The notes beneath the pieces were generated by a model. It did no database searches. It saw nothing but the letters and a program-made list of their open reading frames with translations, and had not been told where the DNA came from. Below are positions 9,701 to 16,938 of a DNA stretch of 47,811 nt, piece after piece. The translations under genes were made by a program, and so were the position numbers. The stretch lies in the NCBI GenBank assembly GCA_945860375.1, contig CAMAQR010000029.1, positions 1 through 47,811 of the forward strand, read 5' to 3'. Positions within the stretch are counted from its first letter, which is position 1. Each line of letters begins with the position of its first letter. The stretch is from Pseudorhodobacter antarcticus (GTDB taxonomy: Bacteria > Pseudomonadota > Alphaproteobacteria > Rhodobacterales > Rhodobacteraceae).

Positions 9701-9949
9701 CTGCTGGTGGACTTCATCCGCGCCTCTGGCACCGGCTTGGTGACGGTCGATGTGCTGATCGAGGCCGGGGCGATCCGGTTCAAGCCGATCTTGCTGACTG
9801 CCATCGCGGCGATGATCGGGGCCGTGGTGATCCTGGCCGATCCGATCTTTCAGGGTCTGGCGATTTCGCTGCTGTTCGGCTTGCTCACCTCCACGCTGCT
9901 GACGGTGCTGGTGATCCCCGCGATCTACCGGGTGTTCCGCACCGAATAA
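6746..9949 (+). CDS. Efflux RND transporter permease subunit
   Basis: A 1067-residue inner-membrane pump of the AcrB/HAE superfamily. A first transmembrane helix near residues 22-44 is followed by a large periplasmic domain, TM2-TM6 at about 355-510, a second membrane anchor near 545, another periplasmic domain and TM8-TM12 at about 915-1060. The proton-relay motif of TM4 is seen as GILVDDAIVVIENI (two adjacent Asp). The length is normal. It is translationally coupled to the adaptor (11-bp overlap). No outer-membrane factor follows. Family knowledge supports proton-driven export; the substrate cannot be read from the sequence. Confidence 0.92.
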   Translation: MLNKPAENLGIAGRLTKAFIASALTPLFILAALAAGMVALISLPREEEPQISVPLVDIHVQAQGLRAEDAVKLVTEPLEIIVKGINGVEHVYSATRDDAAMVTARFLVGTNADDAILRVHDKVRANMGRVPLGIPEPLIVGRGIDDVAILTLTFSGQGATANDLTRLARAVQTEVAKADNIGLTYLVGEANEAIRIAPDPERLALYGVTLQQLVGKVSQANRTLNTGKLRDGGAQVDLVAGETLTAPAEVANLLLTTRDGRPVYVADVADVSFVPDTSDAMVAQITRGEGGLLRSPAVTLAIAKRAGANAVVVAEEALHRVESLHGTLIPETVTVTVTRDYGETADEKANELLFHLGLATVSIILLVWLAIGWREAIVVAIVIPVTILLTLFASWIMGYTLNRVSLFALIFSIGILVDDAIVVIENIARHWGMPDRRPRAQAAIDAVAEVGNPTIVATLTVVAALLPMLFVSGLMGPYMSPIPANASAAMIFSFFVAVIITPWLMVKIAGSANMKAHGQDDAYGGHHGGPLERMYARVARPLLATKRRSLTFLLVTAVLSFGSLTALYTRDVTVKLLPFDNKSELAVMIDLPEGSSVEATDRVAQDVARIVLDLPEVTAVQTHAGTPAPFNFNGLVRHYYLRSEPQLGEVQINLTPKTDRDRASHDIALDIRARLAGLDLPPGTSLKTVEPPPGPPVIATLLAEVYGPTPQARREAATKIRAAFESVPFIVDVDDSFGQQARRLRATISTDDLEFFGVQEADVFDTLALLNGGQTVGYSHRGDGRHPIVLQIARDKSDRVLDERFLTTPIPANTLPGARGVVELGDVLRIAPELSSFPIFRHNGRDAEMVTAEMAGAFEAPLYGMLAVSEAIDAMDWAPGTKPEIALNGQPADESKITLLWDGEWEVTFVTFRDMGAAFGVALLAIYILVVAQFGSFRLPLVILTPIPLTFLGIILGHWLFDAPFSATSMIGFIALAGIIVRNSILLVDFIRASGTGLVTVDVLIEAGAIRFKPILLTAIAAMIGAVVILADPIFQGLAISLLFGLLTSTLLTVLVIPAIYRVFRTE

Positions 9950-9957
9950 TCCATCAG

Positions 9958-9984
9958 GGAACGGGCCGTGTTGCGGCCCGTTCC
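9958..9984 (+). terminator. Hairpin after the RND permease gene
   Basis: GGAACGGGCC (9958-9967) and GGCCCGTTCC (9975-9984) form a perfect 10-bp stem with a 7-base loop, starting nine bases after the stop codon. No T-tract follows, so it may stabilise the 3' end or work with Rho rather than terminate by itself. Confidence 0.5.
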
Positions 9985-10069
9985 GGTGCGAATGCGCTTG
10001 GGTTTGGCAGCGCTTAGGTGCAAGGTTCCCTTGGGCCAAACGGATGGCCACCCCAAAAAGGAACACCCC

Positions 10070-10198
10070 ATGGCCAAAGGCATGAGCAAGCCCGGCAAGA
10101 ATCTGAAAAAGCCGAAAAAAGAAGTGGCAAAGCCCGCAATCGTCACCGCCAGCACCAAAGGCGCGGTTGTGATCAACGGCGGCAAGTCCAAAGACTGA
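10070..10198 (+). CDS. Small lysine-rich conserved protein
   Basis: A 42-residue protein beginning MAKGMSKPGKNLKKPKKE with a strongly basic N-terminal half. The ATG has AAGGA about seven bases upstream, and the coding context (Shine-Dalgarno, then Lys-rich start) resembles short conserved proteins seen widely in proteobacteria. A longer in-frame extension upstream lacks a ribosome site. Function unknown; the charge suggests RNA or ribosome contact, which is inference only. It lies between two hairpins and is probably transcribed alone. Confidence 0.6.
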   Translation: MAKGMSKPGKNLKKPKKEVAKPAIVTASTKGAVVINGGKSKD

Positions 10199-10231
10199 CC
10201 CACAATCCGTCAAATTTGGCTAAAATTGTGC

Positions 10232-10282
10232 TTCATCTTGGCGAAAATATCCCACGGGGGTTCGGGGGTGTGAAACCCCCGT
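10232..10282 (+). terminator. Repeated 3' element plus hairpin terminator
   Basis: The 22-base element TTCATCTTGGCG-A-AAATATCCC (10232-10253) is followed by ACGGGGGTT (10254-10262) pairing with AACCCCCGT (10274-10282). A near-identical 22-mer lies after murD at 47330. Both are at gene ends followed by a hairpin, so the element is probably a family-specific 3' structure. There is no long T-run. Confidence 0.5.
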
Positions 10283-10316
10283 CTGGCCTTTGGCGTCAGA
10301 CCCACGGCTTTAACCC

Positions 10317-10793
10317 TTAGACCCCGTGAGACGGCGTTTTGCCCGAAGGTGCGAGGTAAGGCCGCGTTACATCGCGCAATGTCGCGTCCAGCGCCTCGAT
10401 CTGCAAGGCGATCTCACCGTCCCCGGCCAGCACAAGGGTGACGGTGCCGGTGCCATCCACCCCCGGCTCAAACCCGATCTGCAGCAGCGACAACACCGTA
10501 TCGCGCGCATCCCGGTCGATGCCGGCCGTCTGCACCGCCAGCACATCCTCAAACACCAACAGCGACTGCACGCGTTCAAACCGGCGGCCCGTGGCTTGGG
10601 CTGCGGCTTCATCTTCCCAACGAAAGCGGTTGAGCATCAACGCAAAGCGCCGCCGCCCCTTGGCGTAAGTCATTTCGGTGATGGGGAAAACCGCGTCCTG
10701 CAGCAAGGCTGACAACACGCCCAGCCCTTCGGCATCCTGTGCAATCAGGCGCAGGGGTTGCTCGGCCCCGTCTTCAAACCGCGCGTCGCTCAT
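10317..10793 (-). CDS. DUF2948 family protein
   Basis: A 158-residue soluble protein starting [20 protein letters not shown]. It matches my memory of the DUF2948 proteins that follow murA in many alphaproteobacteria. Conserved-looking parts are [15 protein letters not shown] ([18 protein letters not shown]) and [14 protein letters not shown]. The start codon overlaps the murA stop (ATGA, 4 bp), so translation is coupled. The molecular function is unknown; the position suggests a role connected with the cell-envelope operon or simply shared expression. Confidence 0.82.
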   Translation of the reverse strand: MSDARFEDGAEQPLRLIAQDAEGLGVLSALLQDAVFPITEMTYAKGRRRFALMLNRFRWEDEAAAQATGRRFERVQSLLVFEDVLAVQTAGIDRDARDTVLSLLQIGFEPGVDGTGTVTLVLAGDGEIALQIEALDATLRDVTRPYLAPSGKTPSHGV

Positions 10794-12058
10794 GCCTTGA
10801 TCCGTTCGATATGGGCACCGATGCCGCGCAGTTTTTCCTCAACCCGTTCATAGCCGCGATCCAGATGGTAGACCCGGCTGACCACGGTTTCGCCTTCAGC
10901 CGCCAAGCCCGCCAAAATCAGCGACACCGAGGCGCGCAGATCGGTCGCCATCACCCGCGCCCCGCGCAGTTTTTCCACCCCGGTCACGGTGGCGGTGCCG
11001 CCATGCACTTCAATCTTCGCACCCATGCGGATCAGCTCCGGCGCGTGCATGAAGCGGTTCTCGAAGATCTTTTCCTCCAGCACCGAAACCCCGTCCGCGG
11101 TGCACAGCAGTGCCATCATCTGCGCTTGCAAATCGGTCGGAAAGCCGGGGAAGGGCTCTGTCACCACATCAACCGCCTTCACACGGCCATTCTTGCACGA
11201 CACTTTCAGACCCCGTTCGGTTTCGATCACCGAAACCCCTGCCGCGTCCAGCTTTTCGGCAAAAGCGCCGACCAGTTCCATACGGCCGCCCAAGCATTCC
11301 ACCTCACCACCGCAAATCGCGGGGATCAGCATATAGGTGCCCAGCTCGATCCGGTCGGTGACGACGGGATGTGTGGCCCCGCCCAGACGGTCCACGCCCT
11401 GAATGGTGATTGTCGAAGTGCCCTCGCCGTCAATCTGTGCGCCCATGCGGCGCAGGCAGCGGGCCAGATCGACGATTTCGGGCTCGCGCGCGGCGTTTTT
11501 CAAAACCGTTGTGCCCTTGGCCAAAGTCGCCGCCATCAGCGCGTTTTCAGTTGCACCCACCGACACGAAGGGAAATTCGACCACGGCCCCGCGCAACCGC
11601 CCACCCGACGCCTTGGCGTGGATATAGCCGTCGCGCAGCTCCAGCTCTGCCCCCATCGCCTCAAATGCCTTCAGGTGCAGATCGACAGGGCGCGCGCCAA
11701 TCGCACAGCCGCCCGGCAGCGACACCACCGCATGGCCATCCCGCGCCAGCATCGGCCCCAGCACAAGGACAGACGCCCGCATCTTGCGCACGATGTCATA
11801 ATCGGCGGTGTGGTTGTTGATCTTGTGGCTGGACATCGCCAACACTTTGCCATCTTGCAACGCGGCGACTTCGGCCCCCAAAGACTGCAAAAGCTGTGTC
11901 ATGGTGGCAATGTCCGACAGACGCGGCGCATTGGTCAGCGTCAGCGGCTCTTCGGTCAGCAAGGTCGCGGGCATCAGCGTCAGGCAAGCGTTTTTGGCCC
12001 CCGCAATCGGGATGGTCCCGTTCAGTGCCCCGTTGCCCTTAACCAGAATCGAATCCAT
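10790..12058 (-). CDS. murA: UDP-N-acetylglucosamine 1-carboxyvinyltransferase
   Basis: A 422-residue enzyme that transfers enolpyruvate from PEP to UDP-GlcNAc, the first committed step of peptidoglycan synthesis in the cytoplasm. It has the N-terminal AGAKNA motif (Lys22-Asn23) and the catalytic Cys in [15 protein letters not shown] at residue 118, so the enzyme should be fosfomycin-sensitive, as Asp replaces this Cys in resistant forms. The start is the ATG of [10 protein letters not shown], preceded by AGGCGGGG; an upstream in-frame ATG overlaps the preceding small gene and lacks family sequence. A 55-codon gene lies 10 bp upstream and DUF2948 overlaps downstream, giving a three-gene unit. 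Confidence 0.96.
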   Translation of the reverse strand: MDSILVKGNGALNGTIPIAGAKNACLTLMPATLLTEEPLTLTNAPRLSDIATMTQLLQSLGAEVAALQDGKVLAMSSHKINNHTADYDIVRKMRASVLVLGPMLARDGHAVVSLPGGCAIGARPVDLHLKAFEAMGAELELRDGYIHAKASGGRLRGAVVEFPFVSVGATENALMAATLAKGTTVLKNAAREPEIVDLARCLRRMGAQIDGEGTSTITIQGVDRLGGATHPVVTDRIELGTYMLIPAICGGEVECLGGRMELVGAFAEKLDAAGVSVIETERGLKVSCKNGRVKAVDVVTEPFPGFPTDLQAQMMALLCTADGVSVLEEKIFENRFMHAPELIRMGAKIEVHGGTATVTGVEKLRGARVMATDLRASVSLILAGLAAEGETVVSRVYHLDRGYERVEEKLRGIGAHIERIKA

Positions 12059-12068
12059 TTGCCCCGCC

Positions 12069-12236
12069 TCACTCGTTCTCGTTGTTGTCTGCACAGCTGG
12101 CATCGGCCCGCGCGCGTGCCTGAGCCTTGCGACGGCCCATATTCGCCTTCAGCGCCGCTTTCAAGCGTGCCTCCTTGGCCGTTGCCGGCTTGGCCTGCGC
12201 CGGGACTTTGCCCGGTTTCTCGGTATCTTCGGTCAT
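12069..12236 (-). CDS. Small basic conserved protein upstream of murA
   Basis: A 55-residue frame: [16 protein letters not shown] at the start, then [20 protein letters not shown] and an acidic tail ending DNNENE. The [15 protein letters not shown] core is one I associate with short conserved Rhodobacteraceae proteins encoded before murA. It ends 10 bp before the murA start, so the two are probably cotranscribed. The upstream ribosome site is weak (AAGACGG). Function unknown; the Arg/Lys/Ala-rich helix could bind nucleic acid. Confidence 0.6.
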   Translation of the reverse strand: MTEDTEKPGKVPAQAKPATAKEARLKAALKANMGRRKAQARARADASCADNNENE

Positions 12237-12464
12237 GGTGCCGTCTTATCGCAGGGCGCGCACAGGGTCCAGCGATGTCGCCGCAGCTTCTGCCAAATTG
12301 CACTTGCGCCCGTCTGCGAATGCGTCTAATCAGCCGCCACGTCAGGCGGTTAGCGTCGCCACCGACACAAACGCTGCTCTGGCGCAGTGTCAGGGCAGTC
12401 CCTTAGTAAAGGGTGGCTCTGGGGCGCTAGGCGACTGAAACTAAACGGCTTTTCCAGAGCCCGC

Positions 12465-12493
12465 TTGACACGGGGTAACGCCTGGGCTAGCCA
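12465..12493 (+). promoter_or_regulatory. Candidate promoter of tRNA-Thr
   Basis: A perfect TTGACA (12465-12470) is followed after 17 bp by TAGCCA (12488-12493). The mature tRNA begins 16 bp later. The -10 is poor, but a strong -35 with a weak -10 is common in this family. Confidence 0.5.
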
Positions 12494-12508
12494 TCTGGAC
12501 AAAAGGCG

Positions 12509-12583
12509 GCTGTGGTAGCTCAGTGGTAGAGCACACCCTTGGTAAGGGTGAGGTCGAGAGTTCAATCCTCTCTCACAGCACCA
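12509..12583 (+). tRNA. tRNA-Thr (anticodon GGT)
   Basis: The cloverleaf can be drawn by hand: acceptor GCTGTGG with TCACAGC (one G-U), D arm GCTC/GAGC, anticodon stem CACCC/GGGTG with loop TTGGTAA (anticodon GGT), T arm GAGAG-TTCAATC-CTCTC, discriminator A and an encoded CCA. It reads threonine ACC and ACU codons. It stands alone with its own promoter and an intrinsic terminator about 185 bp downstream. Confidence 0.96.
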
Positions 12584-12768
12584 GCTTAAACCCCTGAAAA
12601 CATTAAATAAAAACTCGTCTGCCACTTTTGTAGGTCGGCTGATTATCCTGCATCGCAGGATAAGTGCAGCACAGTCAAAAACCGGACGCCTTTTCCAAAG
12701 CCCTGCCAACAAACGTTAAAAATCTGTTAAATCGCCCGCCCCAACCCCTTGAAAAAAAACACATAAAA

Positions 12769-12798
12769 AAAGGTCCCGAGTTGGGACCTTTCCATTTT
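12769..12798. terminator. Intrinsic terminator, probably bidirectional
   Basis: AAAGGTCCC (12769-12777) and GGGACCTTT (12783-12791) form a 9-bp stem with loop GAGTT, preceded by an A-run and followed by CCATTTT. It ends the tRNA-Thr transcript. Its 17-base core recurs in inverse orientation at 45824. Confidence 0.7.
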
Positions 12799-12835
12799 CA
12801 GTGGCGGCCCTATTTTGACTTCAAAGGAGCCACCC

Positions 12836-13234
12836 ATGCAAATCCTGACCCTCTATGGCCTGACCTTCGCCATCTTCCTGATCCTTGACGGCGTCATGCT
12901 GACCCTGCACATGCAGCCGCTGTTTCGCCGCCATCTGGGGGATCAACTCCTCGAAAACATCCGCTACATCCCCGCCGCCGCCTTCTACGCCGCCTACATT
13001 GCAGGGCTGATCTACCTCGTCAGCCTGCCCGCCCTGAAATCCGGCGCGCCGATCTGGATCCCTGCGGCGATCATCGGGGCGATGGCCTACGGCACCTATG
13101 AATTCACCAGCTATGCCATTATGAAGGACTGGAGCCCGGTGATGGTTGCCACCGACCTGATCTGGGGCACCATCCTGACCGCGACCTCCGCTTGGGGCGG
13201 CGTGGTCCTGACCCGGTTGATATTCAAGGTTTGA
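12836..13234 (+). CDS. DUF2177 family membrane protein
   Basis: A 132-residue protein with four hydrophobic segments and the family features LTFAIFLILDGVMLT at the start, AAAFYAAYIAGLIYLV, YGTYEFTSYAIMKDW and ATDLIWGTILTA near the end. AAAGGAG lies seven bases before the ATG. The next gene begins 2 bp after the stop, so the two are cotranscribed. Function unknown in the family; it acts in the inner membrane. Confidence 0.83.
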   Translation: MQILTLYGLTFAIFLILDGVMLTLHMQPLFRRHLGDQLLENIRYIPAAAFYAAYIAGLIYLVSLPALKSGAPIWIPAAIIGAMAYGTYEFTSYAIMKDWSPVMVATDLIWGTILTATSAWGGVVLTRLIFKV

Positions 13235-13236
13235 CC

Positions 13237-13560
13237 ATGATCCTTTACGGCATTTCCACTTGCGACACCTGCAAGAAGGCGCTCAAGGCGCTGGCTTCGG
13301 CGGGGCACAACGTTACTTTCCGTGACGTGCGCGCCCAACCGCTGTCCGCGGCCGAGATCGACCAGATCGTGATCGAATTCGGCGACCGCGTGATCAACAA
13401 GCAATCGACCACCTATCGCGGCTTCAGCGACTTTCTGAAAATGTCTGAACCCGAGGCGCAGATTTCATCGCAGCCCGCCGTGATGAAACGCCCGGTCATT
13501 CAGGCCGAGGGCAAGTGGCATCTGGGCTGGGATGACGCGGTGCAGGCGGCGGTGCTGTAG
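13237..13560 (+). CDS. ArsC/Spx-family thioredoxin-fold protein
   Basis: A 107-residue protein beginning MILYGISTCDTCKKALKAL. The CxxC at Cys9-Cys12 and the later MKRPVI segment (cis-Pro region, KRPV) are typical of the ArsC/Spx superfamily. It lacks the CGTSR signature of well-studied arsenate reductases, so arsenate reduction is not assured; a general thiol reductase or YffB-like role is as likely. It follows DUF2177 after 2 bp and ends before a strong terminator shared with the convergent csp gene. Confidence 0.82.
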   Translation: MILYGISTCDTCKKALKALASAGHNVTFRDVRAQPLSAAEIDQIVIEFGDRVINKQSTTYRGFSDFLKMSEPEAQISSQPAVMKRPVIQAEGKWHLGWDDAVQAAVL

Positions 13561-13561
13561 C

Positions 13562-13595
13562 GGCGGCCCTGCGCAGACAGGGCCGCCTTCGTCTT
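13562..13595. terminator. Intrinsic terminator between convergent genes
   Basis: GGCGGCCCTG (13562-13571) pairs perfectly with CAGGGCCGCC (13578-13587), loop CGCAGA, followed by TTCGTCTT. It can serve both the ArsC-like gene and the cold-shock gene. Confidence 0.7.
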
Positions 13596-13800
13596 ATAGC
13601 AGGCGCAGATCGCCCGCAGATTCCTTGCCGTCACGGCCGGATTGCAATTCAAATCCGATCTTTTGATTGTCATTAAGGCCCTTCAGCCCGGCGCGCTCTA
13701 CCGCCGAGATGTGGACAAACACGTCCTTCCCGCCATTATCGGGCGCAATAAAACCATAGCCCTTGGTGCTGTTGAACCATTTCACGGTGCCGGTCGGCAT
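13594..13800 (-). CDS. Cold-shock domain protein (CspA family)
   Basis: A 68-residue OB-fold RNA chaperone. It has the N-terminal GTVKWFNSTKGYGFI with RNP1 (KGYGFI) and RNP2 (VFVHIS) intact. AGGAG sits seven bases upstream of the ATG. It binds single-stranded RNA and melts structure; it may be cold- or growth-phase-regulated, but no cold-box could be identified by eye. It is transcribed alone, convergent with the ArsC-like gene. Confidence 0.94.
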   Translation of the reverse strand: MPTGTVKWFNSTKGYGFIAPDNGGKDVFVHISAVERAGLKGLNDNQKIGFELQSGRDGKESAGDLRLL

Positions 13801-13950
13801 GCCGTCTCTCCTATCTCAACCCTCCCGGGGCGATATTGCCGCGGGCCGTGCAATCCAGAACTTCCAGGGCCAAGGCAGGCGGTCGGAAAAGCTGTCGTCA
13901 CTGCGGAAATCATGCCAAACCGTGTAAGAAAATCAAGAGTGGAGATTCGC

Positions 13951-14307
13951 GTGAGAAATGCTGCGCTGGTTTTGGGACTGATTGGCGGCGTTTTGGCCAT
14001 GATCGTTGGCTTTTTCGGGTATGGCTACACTGATTTCATCGAGAGAAACGGTGAAATAGGCGATCTGGCGCGGCAGGTGGATCACCCGATGGTGATCCGT
14101 GCGGCCAGCTTTCTGGCCCCGATTTTGGCGATTGCCGGGGGTGCCATGGCGCGGTCGCAGAACGTGCCGGCCGGAGTTTTGATGCTGGCCTCGGCACTTG
14201 CGATCTGGGTGGCTTTTGGCTTTGGCGTTTTCACCATGTTCCCGATTGCGTTGTGCGGGCTGGGCGGCATTCTGGCCTTGGCCGCGCGTCAGCCCGACAC
14301 CCACTGA
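13951..14307 (+). CDS. Small multi-pass membrane protein, function unknown
   Basis: A 118-residue hydrophobic protein with about four membrane segments (ALVLGLIGGVLAMIVGFFGYG, AASFLAPILAIAGGAMA, LMLASALAIWVAFGFG, FPIALCGLGGILALAA). It resembles DUF4064-type proteins, weakly. The GTG start at 13951 is favoured by GGAG six bases upstream; an ATG at 13912 adds 13 basic residues and has no clear ribosome site. Its 3' end overlaps the convergent doxX gene by 19 bp. Confidence 0.65.
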   Translation: MRNAALVLGLIGGVLAMIVGFFGYGYTDFIERNGEIGDLARQVDHPMVIRAASFLAPILAIAGGAMARSQNVPAGVLMLASALAIWVAFGFGVFTMFPIALCGLGGILALAARQPDTH

Positions 14308-14825
14308 CGCAAAGTGCGGTCAGCCGACAGCGGCCCCGCGCCCTTCAGGATCAGCACGGCTAACAGCAAAATCCAGAACGCCCGCTGATCGAGGATCACG
14401 GCATCGGAGGCGCCGTCAAACCACGCACCAAGCGTCTCGGGCCCGGCCTTGTGGCCGATGATGTCGGTCAGGCTTTGCACGATGATAAACCCCACCATGC
14501 CCAAGGCCGCCAGCCGGGTGAAGAGGCCGATGACCAAAAGCAGCGGCAGGATCAACTCGGCCCAAGCCCCCCCCAGAACCACCAGTTTCGGCAGCAAGCC
14601 CAAGGCGTTGGCATCGTAGCCCGCAGCCTCCATCGCGCGAGGATAAATCTGGGCGAAGCCGCCGACCGAAGGGGTGAACGGACCGTCGAGTTTGGTCAGG
14701 GCGGACCCCCAGAAATACCGCAGCAGAACGGCTGCAAACATGGCGCGGGCGAGGGTGGGCAACAGCCAGTCGCCTTGGGCCGAAAGGACTGTGATGGCTT
14801 GGGTGTAGCGGGTTTGCAGGGTCAT
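14289..14825 (-). CDS. DoxX family membrane protein of the bufferin operon
   Basis: A 178-residue protein with four predicted membrane helices and the DoxX pattern: an early Arg (LLRYFWGSALTKL), a Glu in the second helix (WAELILPLLLVIGLFTR) and a final WILLLAVLILKGAGPLS. It overlaps the DUF2063 gene by 4 bp (ATGA) and is the last gene of the four-gene set. DoxX proteins recur beside DUF692/DUF2063 genes; an electron-transfer or quinone-linked role supporting the oxidative peptide modification is plausible but not shown here. Confidence 0.85.
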   Translation of the reverse strand: MTLQTRYTQAITVLSAQGDWLLPTLARAMFAAVLLRYFWGSALTKLDGPFTPSVGGFAQIYPRAMEAAGYDANALGLLPKLVVLGGAWAELILPLLLVIGLFTRLAALGMVGFIIVQSLTDIIGHKAGPETLGAWFDGASDAVILDQRAFWILLLAVLILKGAGPLSADRTLRQWVSG

Positions 14826-15553
14826 GTGTCAATTCCTACAATGGCTTGGCCTTGCAACAGCAGGGCCAGCGTGGCGGTCAGATCATGGGCAGGTCCGGCG
14901 TGGTCCATCGCCAATTGCAGTGTCGCCCCGGCTTGCAGCGCGGTGATGAAGGTTGCGGTGGCGGCGGAAATCAGATGCGGTCTGGGGCTGAAATCCACGC
15001 GCAGGATGACTGCGGATTGCGCCATCATCACCGGGGCCGGGCCGCCCGCCATGTTGGCGGTCCAGATGGCATGGATCGGCCACTCAGATTGCAGGACCCG
15101 AACCGCAGGGGCAAGGCGCAGGCGCGCCTGCAGAAGCTTTGCCTCGGGCAAAGCGGTCAGGTCGGCGGCGGGCAGGGGTGGGGCGTCAGCGGAATGGTAG
15201 CTTTCGCGCAGCGCCTGTTCCAGCAGGGCCACGTCGGGCAGATAGGCCAGATGGGCCACCGGCGGAAAGCTGGCCAGAAAGGGCGGAAACGCGTCACCGT
15301 ATAGCATCATCAGCCGCGATTTCGGCGGATGCGCGCGCAGAAACTCCACCGCCATCGCGCCAAAAAACGCATCCCCGACCAAGGCGCGGATCACCGGAAA
15401 CGACGTCTCCAGCGCGCGGGTCAGGCCAGAGGCTATGTTGTTGCGGTAGACATCAAAGCGCTTTTGCACCGGGCGGCCTTGTGGGTCGATCAGCCCAGCG
15501 GGCACGGCGGCTTTGGGGTTCAGCAGGGCGCTGGCGAAGGTGTTTTGCATCAT
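14822..15553 (-). CDS. bufC: DUF2063 partner protein of the MNIO enzyme (HvfC/BufC-like)
   Basis: A 243-residue protein beginning [13 protein letters not shown]. The [33 protein letters not shown] segment is the DUF2063 N-terminal signature. Such proteins form complexes with DUF692 (MNIO) enzymes and bind the precursor peptide. The start overlaps the DUF692 stop (ATGA) and the stop overlaps the doxX start, so the three are translationally coupled. An upstream extension in this frame lies inside the DUF692 gene and is not expected. The bufC name rests on gene context. Confidence 0.85.
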   Translation of the reverse strand: MMQNTFASALLNPKAAVPAGLIDPQGRPVQKRFDVYRNNIASGLTRALETSFPVIRALVGDAFFGAMAVEFLRAHPPKSRLMMLYGDAFPPFLASFPPVAHLAYLPDVALLEQALRESYHSADAPPLPAADLTALPEAKLLQARLRLAPAVRVLQSEWPIHAIWTANMAGGPAPVMMAQSAVILRVDFSPRPHLISAATATFITALQAGATLQLAMDHAGPAHDLTATLALLLQGQAIVGIDT

Positions 15554-16383
15554 TGGGCCTGCAAAATGGCGGCGGCGCGACTGGCCTCTGACGCCAGCAC
15601 AGGCCATTCGGGCACGTCATTGTCCCATTCTATCAGGGTTGGTTTTGCACCAGAACGGGCGATGGTGTCGGCATAAAGCGACCAGACCGGATCAACCACT
15701 TCCGCGCCATGGCTGTCGATCAACAGCCGCGCTCCGTGGTCGTCGCGGTCTTCATCATGGCCGCCCAGATGGAATTCACCCACCAGATTTAGGGGGAAGG
15801 CCGTGATATACTCCAAGGGGTCGAAGCCTTGATTTACCGACGACACATAGACGTTGTTCACATCGAGCAGCAGGCCACAGCCGGTGCGGGTGGCGATCTG
15901 GGTCAGAAACTCCACCTCGGACAAGGTGGTTTCCGTGAAAGCCAGATAGGAGGACGGGTTTTCCAGCAGCATTTCGCGGCGCAGAACCGCCTGCACCTGA
16001 TCAATGTGATCACAGACGCGGGCCAAGGTGGCGGCGGTGTAGGGCAGCGGCAAGAGATCATTCAGAAATGCGCCCTCGTGGGTGGACCATGCCAGATGTT
16101 CGGAAAAGCTGGCCGGTTGCAGCCAGTCGCACAGGGTTTTCAGCCGGGCCAGATGGTCAGCGACCAGCGGCCCCTCACCGCCAATCGACAGGCCAACGCC
16201 GTGCACCGAAATCGGGAACCGCTCTGCCAGATGGCGCAGTTGTGCCAAGGGTCGGCCCCCATCGCCCATGTAATTCTCGGCGTGAATTTCCAGCCAGCCG
16301 ACCGGGGCCGCATCGGCCATGATCGCAGCGAAATGCTGGGGTTTGTAGCCCACTCCGGGCAAATCTGGCAGGGTGTTAAACAT
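15550..16383 (-). CDS. bufB: DUF692 multinuclear non-haem iron-dependent oxidase (MNIO), bufferin maturation enzyme
   Basis: A 277-residue TIM-barrel enzyme. Metal-ligand-type segments are visible: [51 protein letters not shown] and LIDSHGAEV. The family uses a di- or tri-iron centre and O2 to modify cysteines of ribosomal peptides. In bufferin clusters the product is thiooxazole. The start is the ATG preceded by GGAGG; the longer frame reaches back into the precursor gene. It lies 49 bp after the DUF2282 precursor and is coupled to bufC. The substrate should be the adjacent precursor, most likely its two central cysteines. Confidence 0.9.
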   Translation of the reverse strand: MFNTLPDLPGVGYKPQHFAAIMADAAPVGWLEIHAENYMGDGGRPLAQLRHLAERFPISVHGVGLSIGGEGPLVADHLARLKTLCDWLQPASFSEHLAWSTHEGAFLNDLLPLPYTAATLARVCDHIDQVQAVLRREMLLENPSSYLAFTETTLSEVEFLTQIATRTGCGLLLDVNNVYVSSVNQGFDPLEYITAFPLNLVGEFHLGGHDEDRDDHGARLLIDSHGAEVVDPVWSLYADTIARSGAKPTLIEWDNDVPEWPVLASEASRAAAILQAQ

Positions 16384-16432
16384 GGGGCCTCCGGGTGGTT
16401 TGCCCCCCTCGCGGACAAGGGGGGCGTTGGGA

Positions 16433-16738
16433 TTACATCGGCAAGTCGCGGTCAGCGGCTTCAAGGCTGCCCATGCGCATCATGCCGTCTTTGCCAGCAG
16501 GCAGTTCCATGGTCACACAGGTGCCAGCCGGGACCAGCTTCCAGGCGTTGCCCTGAAAATCGACCTTCGAGGTGCCGGCGCAGGTGGTGCCTTCGCCTGC
16601 CGCGCAGTCATTCTGGCCCGCCATGGCGACGCCAAAGCACTTTTCCATCTCGCCTTCGGCCTGCGCTGCGGTGGAGATACCAGCCAAAGCGGCAGCCAAA
16701 GCACCAGCGATGGCGAAGGATTTGATATGTGCAGACAT
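16433..16738 (-). CDS. bufA1: DUF2282 bufferin-type precursor peptide
   Basis: A 101-residue precursor. A Sec signal peptide runs to AAQA (about residue 27), then a core with four cysteines: [17 protein letters not shown] (Cys34, Cys45), TTCAGTS (Cys53) and [11 protein letters not shown] (Cys74). This is the DUF2282/BufA1 pattern. After Cys74 there is a Met-rich, charged tail ([19 protein letters not shown]). Bufferins are exported peptides that bind copper and are modified at central cysteines by the MNIO enzyme. AAGGGA lies eight bases before the ATG. Expression is probably copper-responsive, but no known box could be assigned; a CCCTT-T-AAGGG palindrome lies upstream. Confidence 0.87.
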   Translation of the reverse strand: MSAHIKSFAIAGALAAALAGISTAAQAEGEMEKCFGVAMAGQNDCAAGEGTTCAGTSKVDFQGNAWKLVPAGTCVTMELPAGKDGMMRMGSLEAADRDLPM

Positions 16739-16773
16739 GTGTTTGATCCCTTGTTGTGTGGTGTCGTTTTTGA

Positions 16774-16784
16774 CCCTTTAAGGG
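16774..16784. promoter_or_regulatory. Palindrome upstream of the bufferin operon
   Basis: CCCTTTAAGGG, arms CCCTT and AAGGG around a single T, lies 36 bp upstream of the precursor start, in the expected promoter. It could be a small operator, but no regulator is known for it. Confidence 0.25.
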
Positions 16785-16885
16785 ATAGCGTCATGGCCCG
16801 ATCACAGGCCAATCACGGATACGTGGCCCACGCGGGCGTGACCGATCATCACGGATTTTCGGTGTGCCTGGGCACAATCCCGGGC

Positions 16886-16914
16886 AAATAAAAAACGCCA
16901 GTTTCCCGGCGTTT
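16886..16914 (-). terminator. Intrinsic terminator of thrS
   Basis: Read on the minus strand, AAACGCC and GGCGTTT (16914-16908 and 16899-16893) form a 7-bp stem with an 8-base loop, followed by a T-rich tract (complement of AAATAAAAAA). It lies 25 bp after the thrS stop. Confidence 0.75.
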
Positions 16915-16938
16915 CTATATTCACTGCAAGTGGTTGGA

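Noticed and set aside
10739..12406. A 555-codon plus-strand frame
   Set aside because: Antisense to murA, which has all its catalytic motifs.
12350..12712. A 120-codon minus-strand frame
   Set aside because: It runs through the tRNA-Thr gene; the GLNSRPHPYQG-like segment is a known artefact of translating tRNA antisense.
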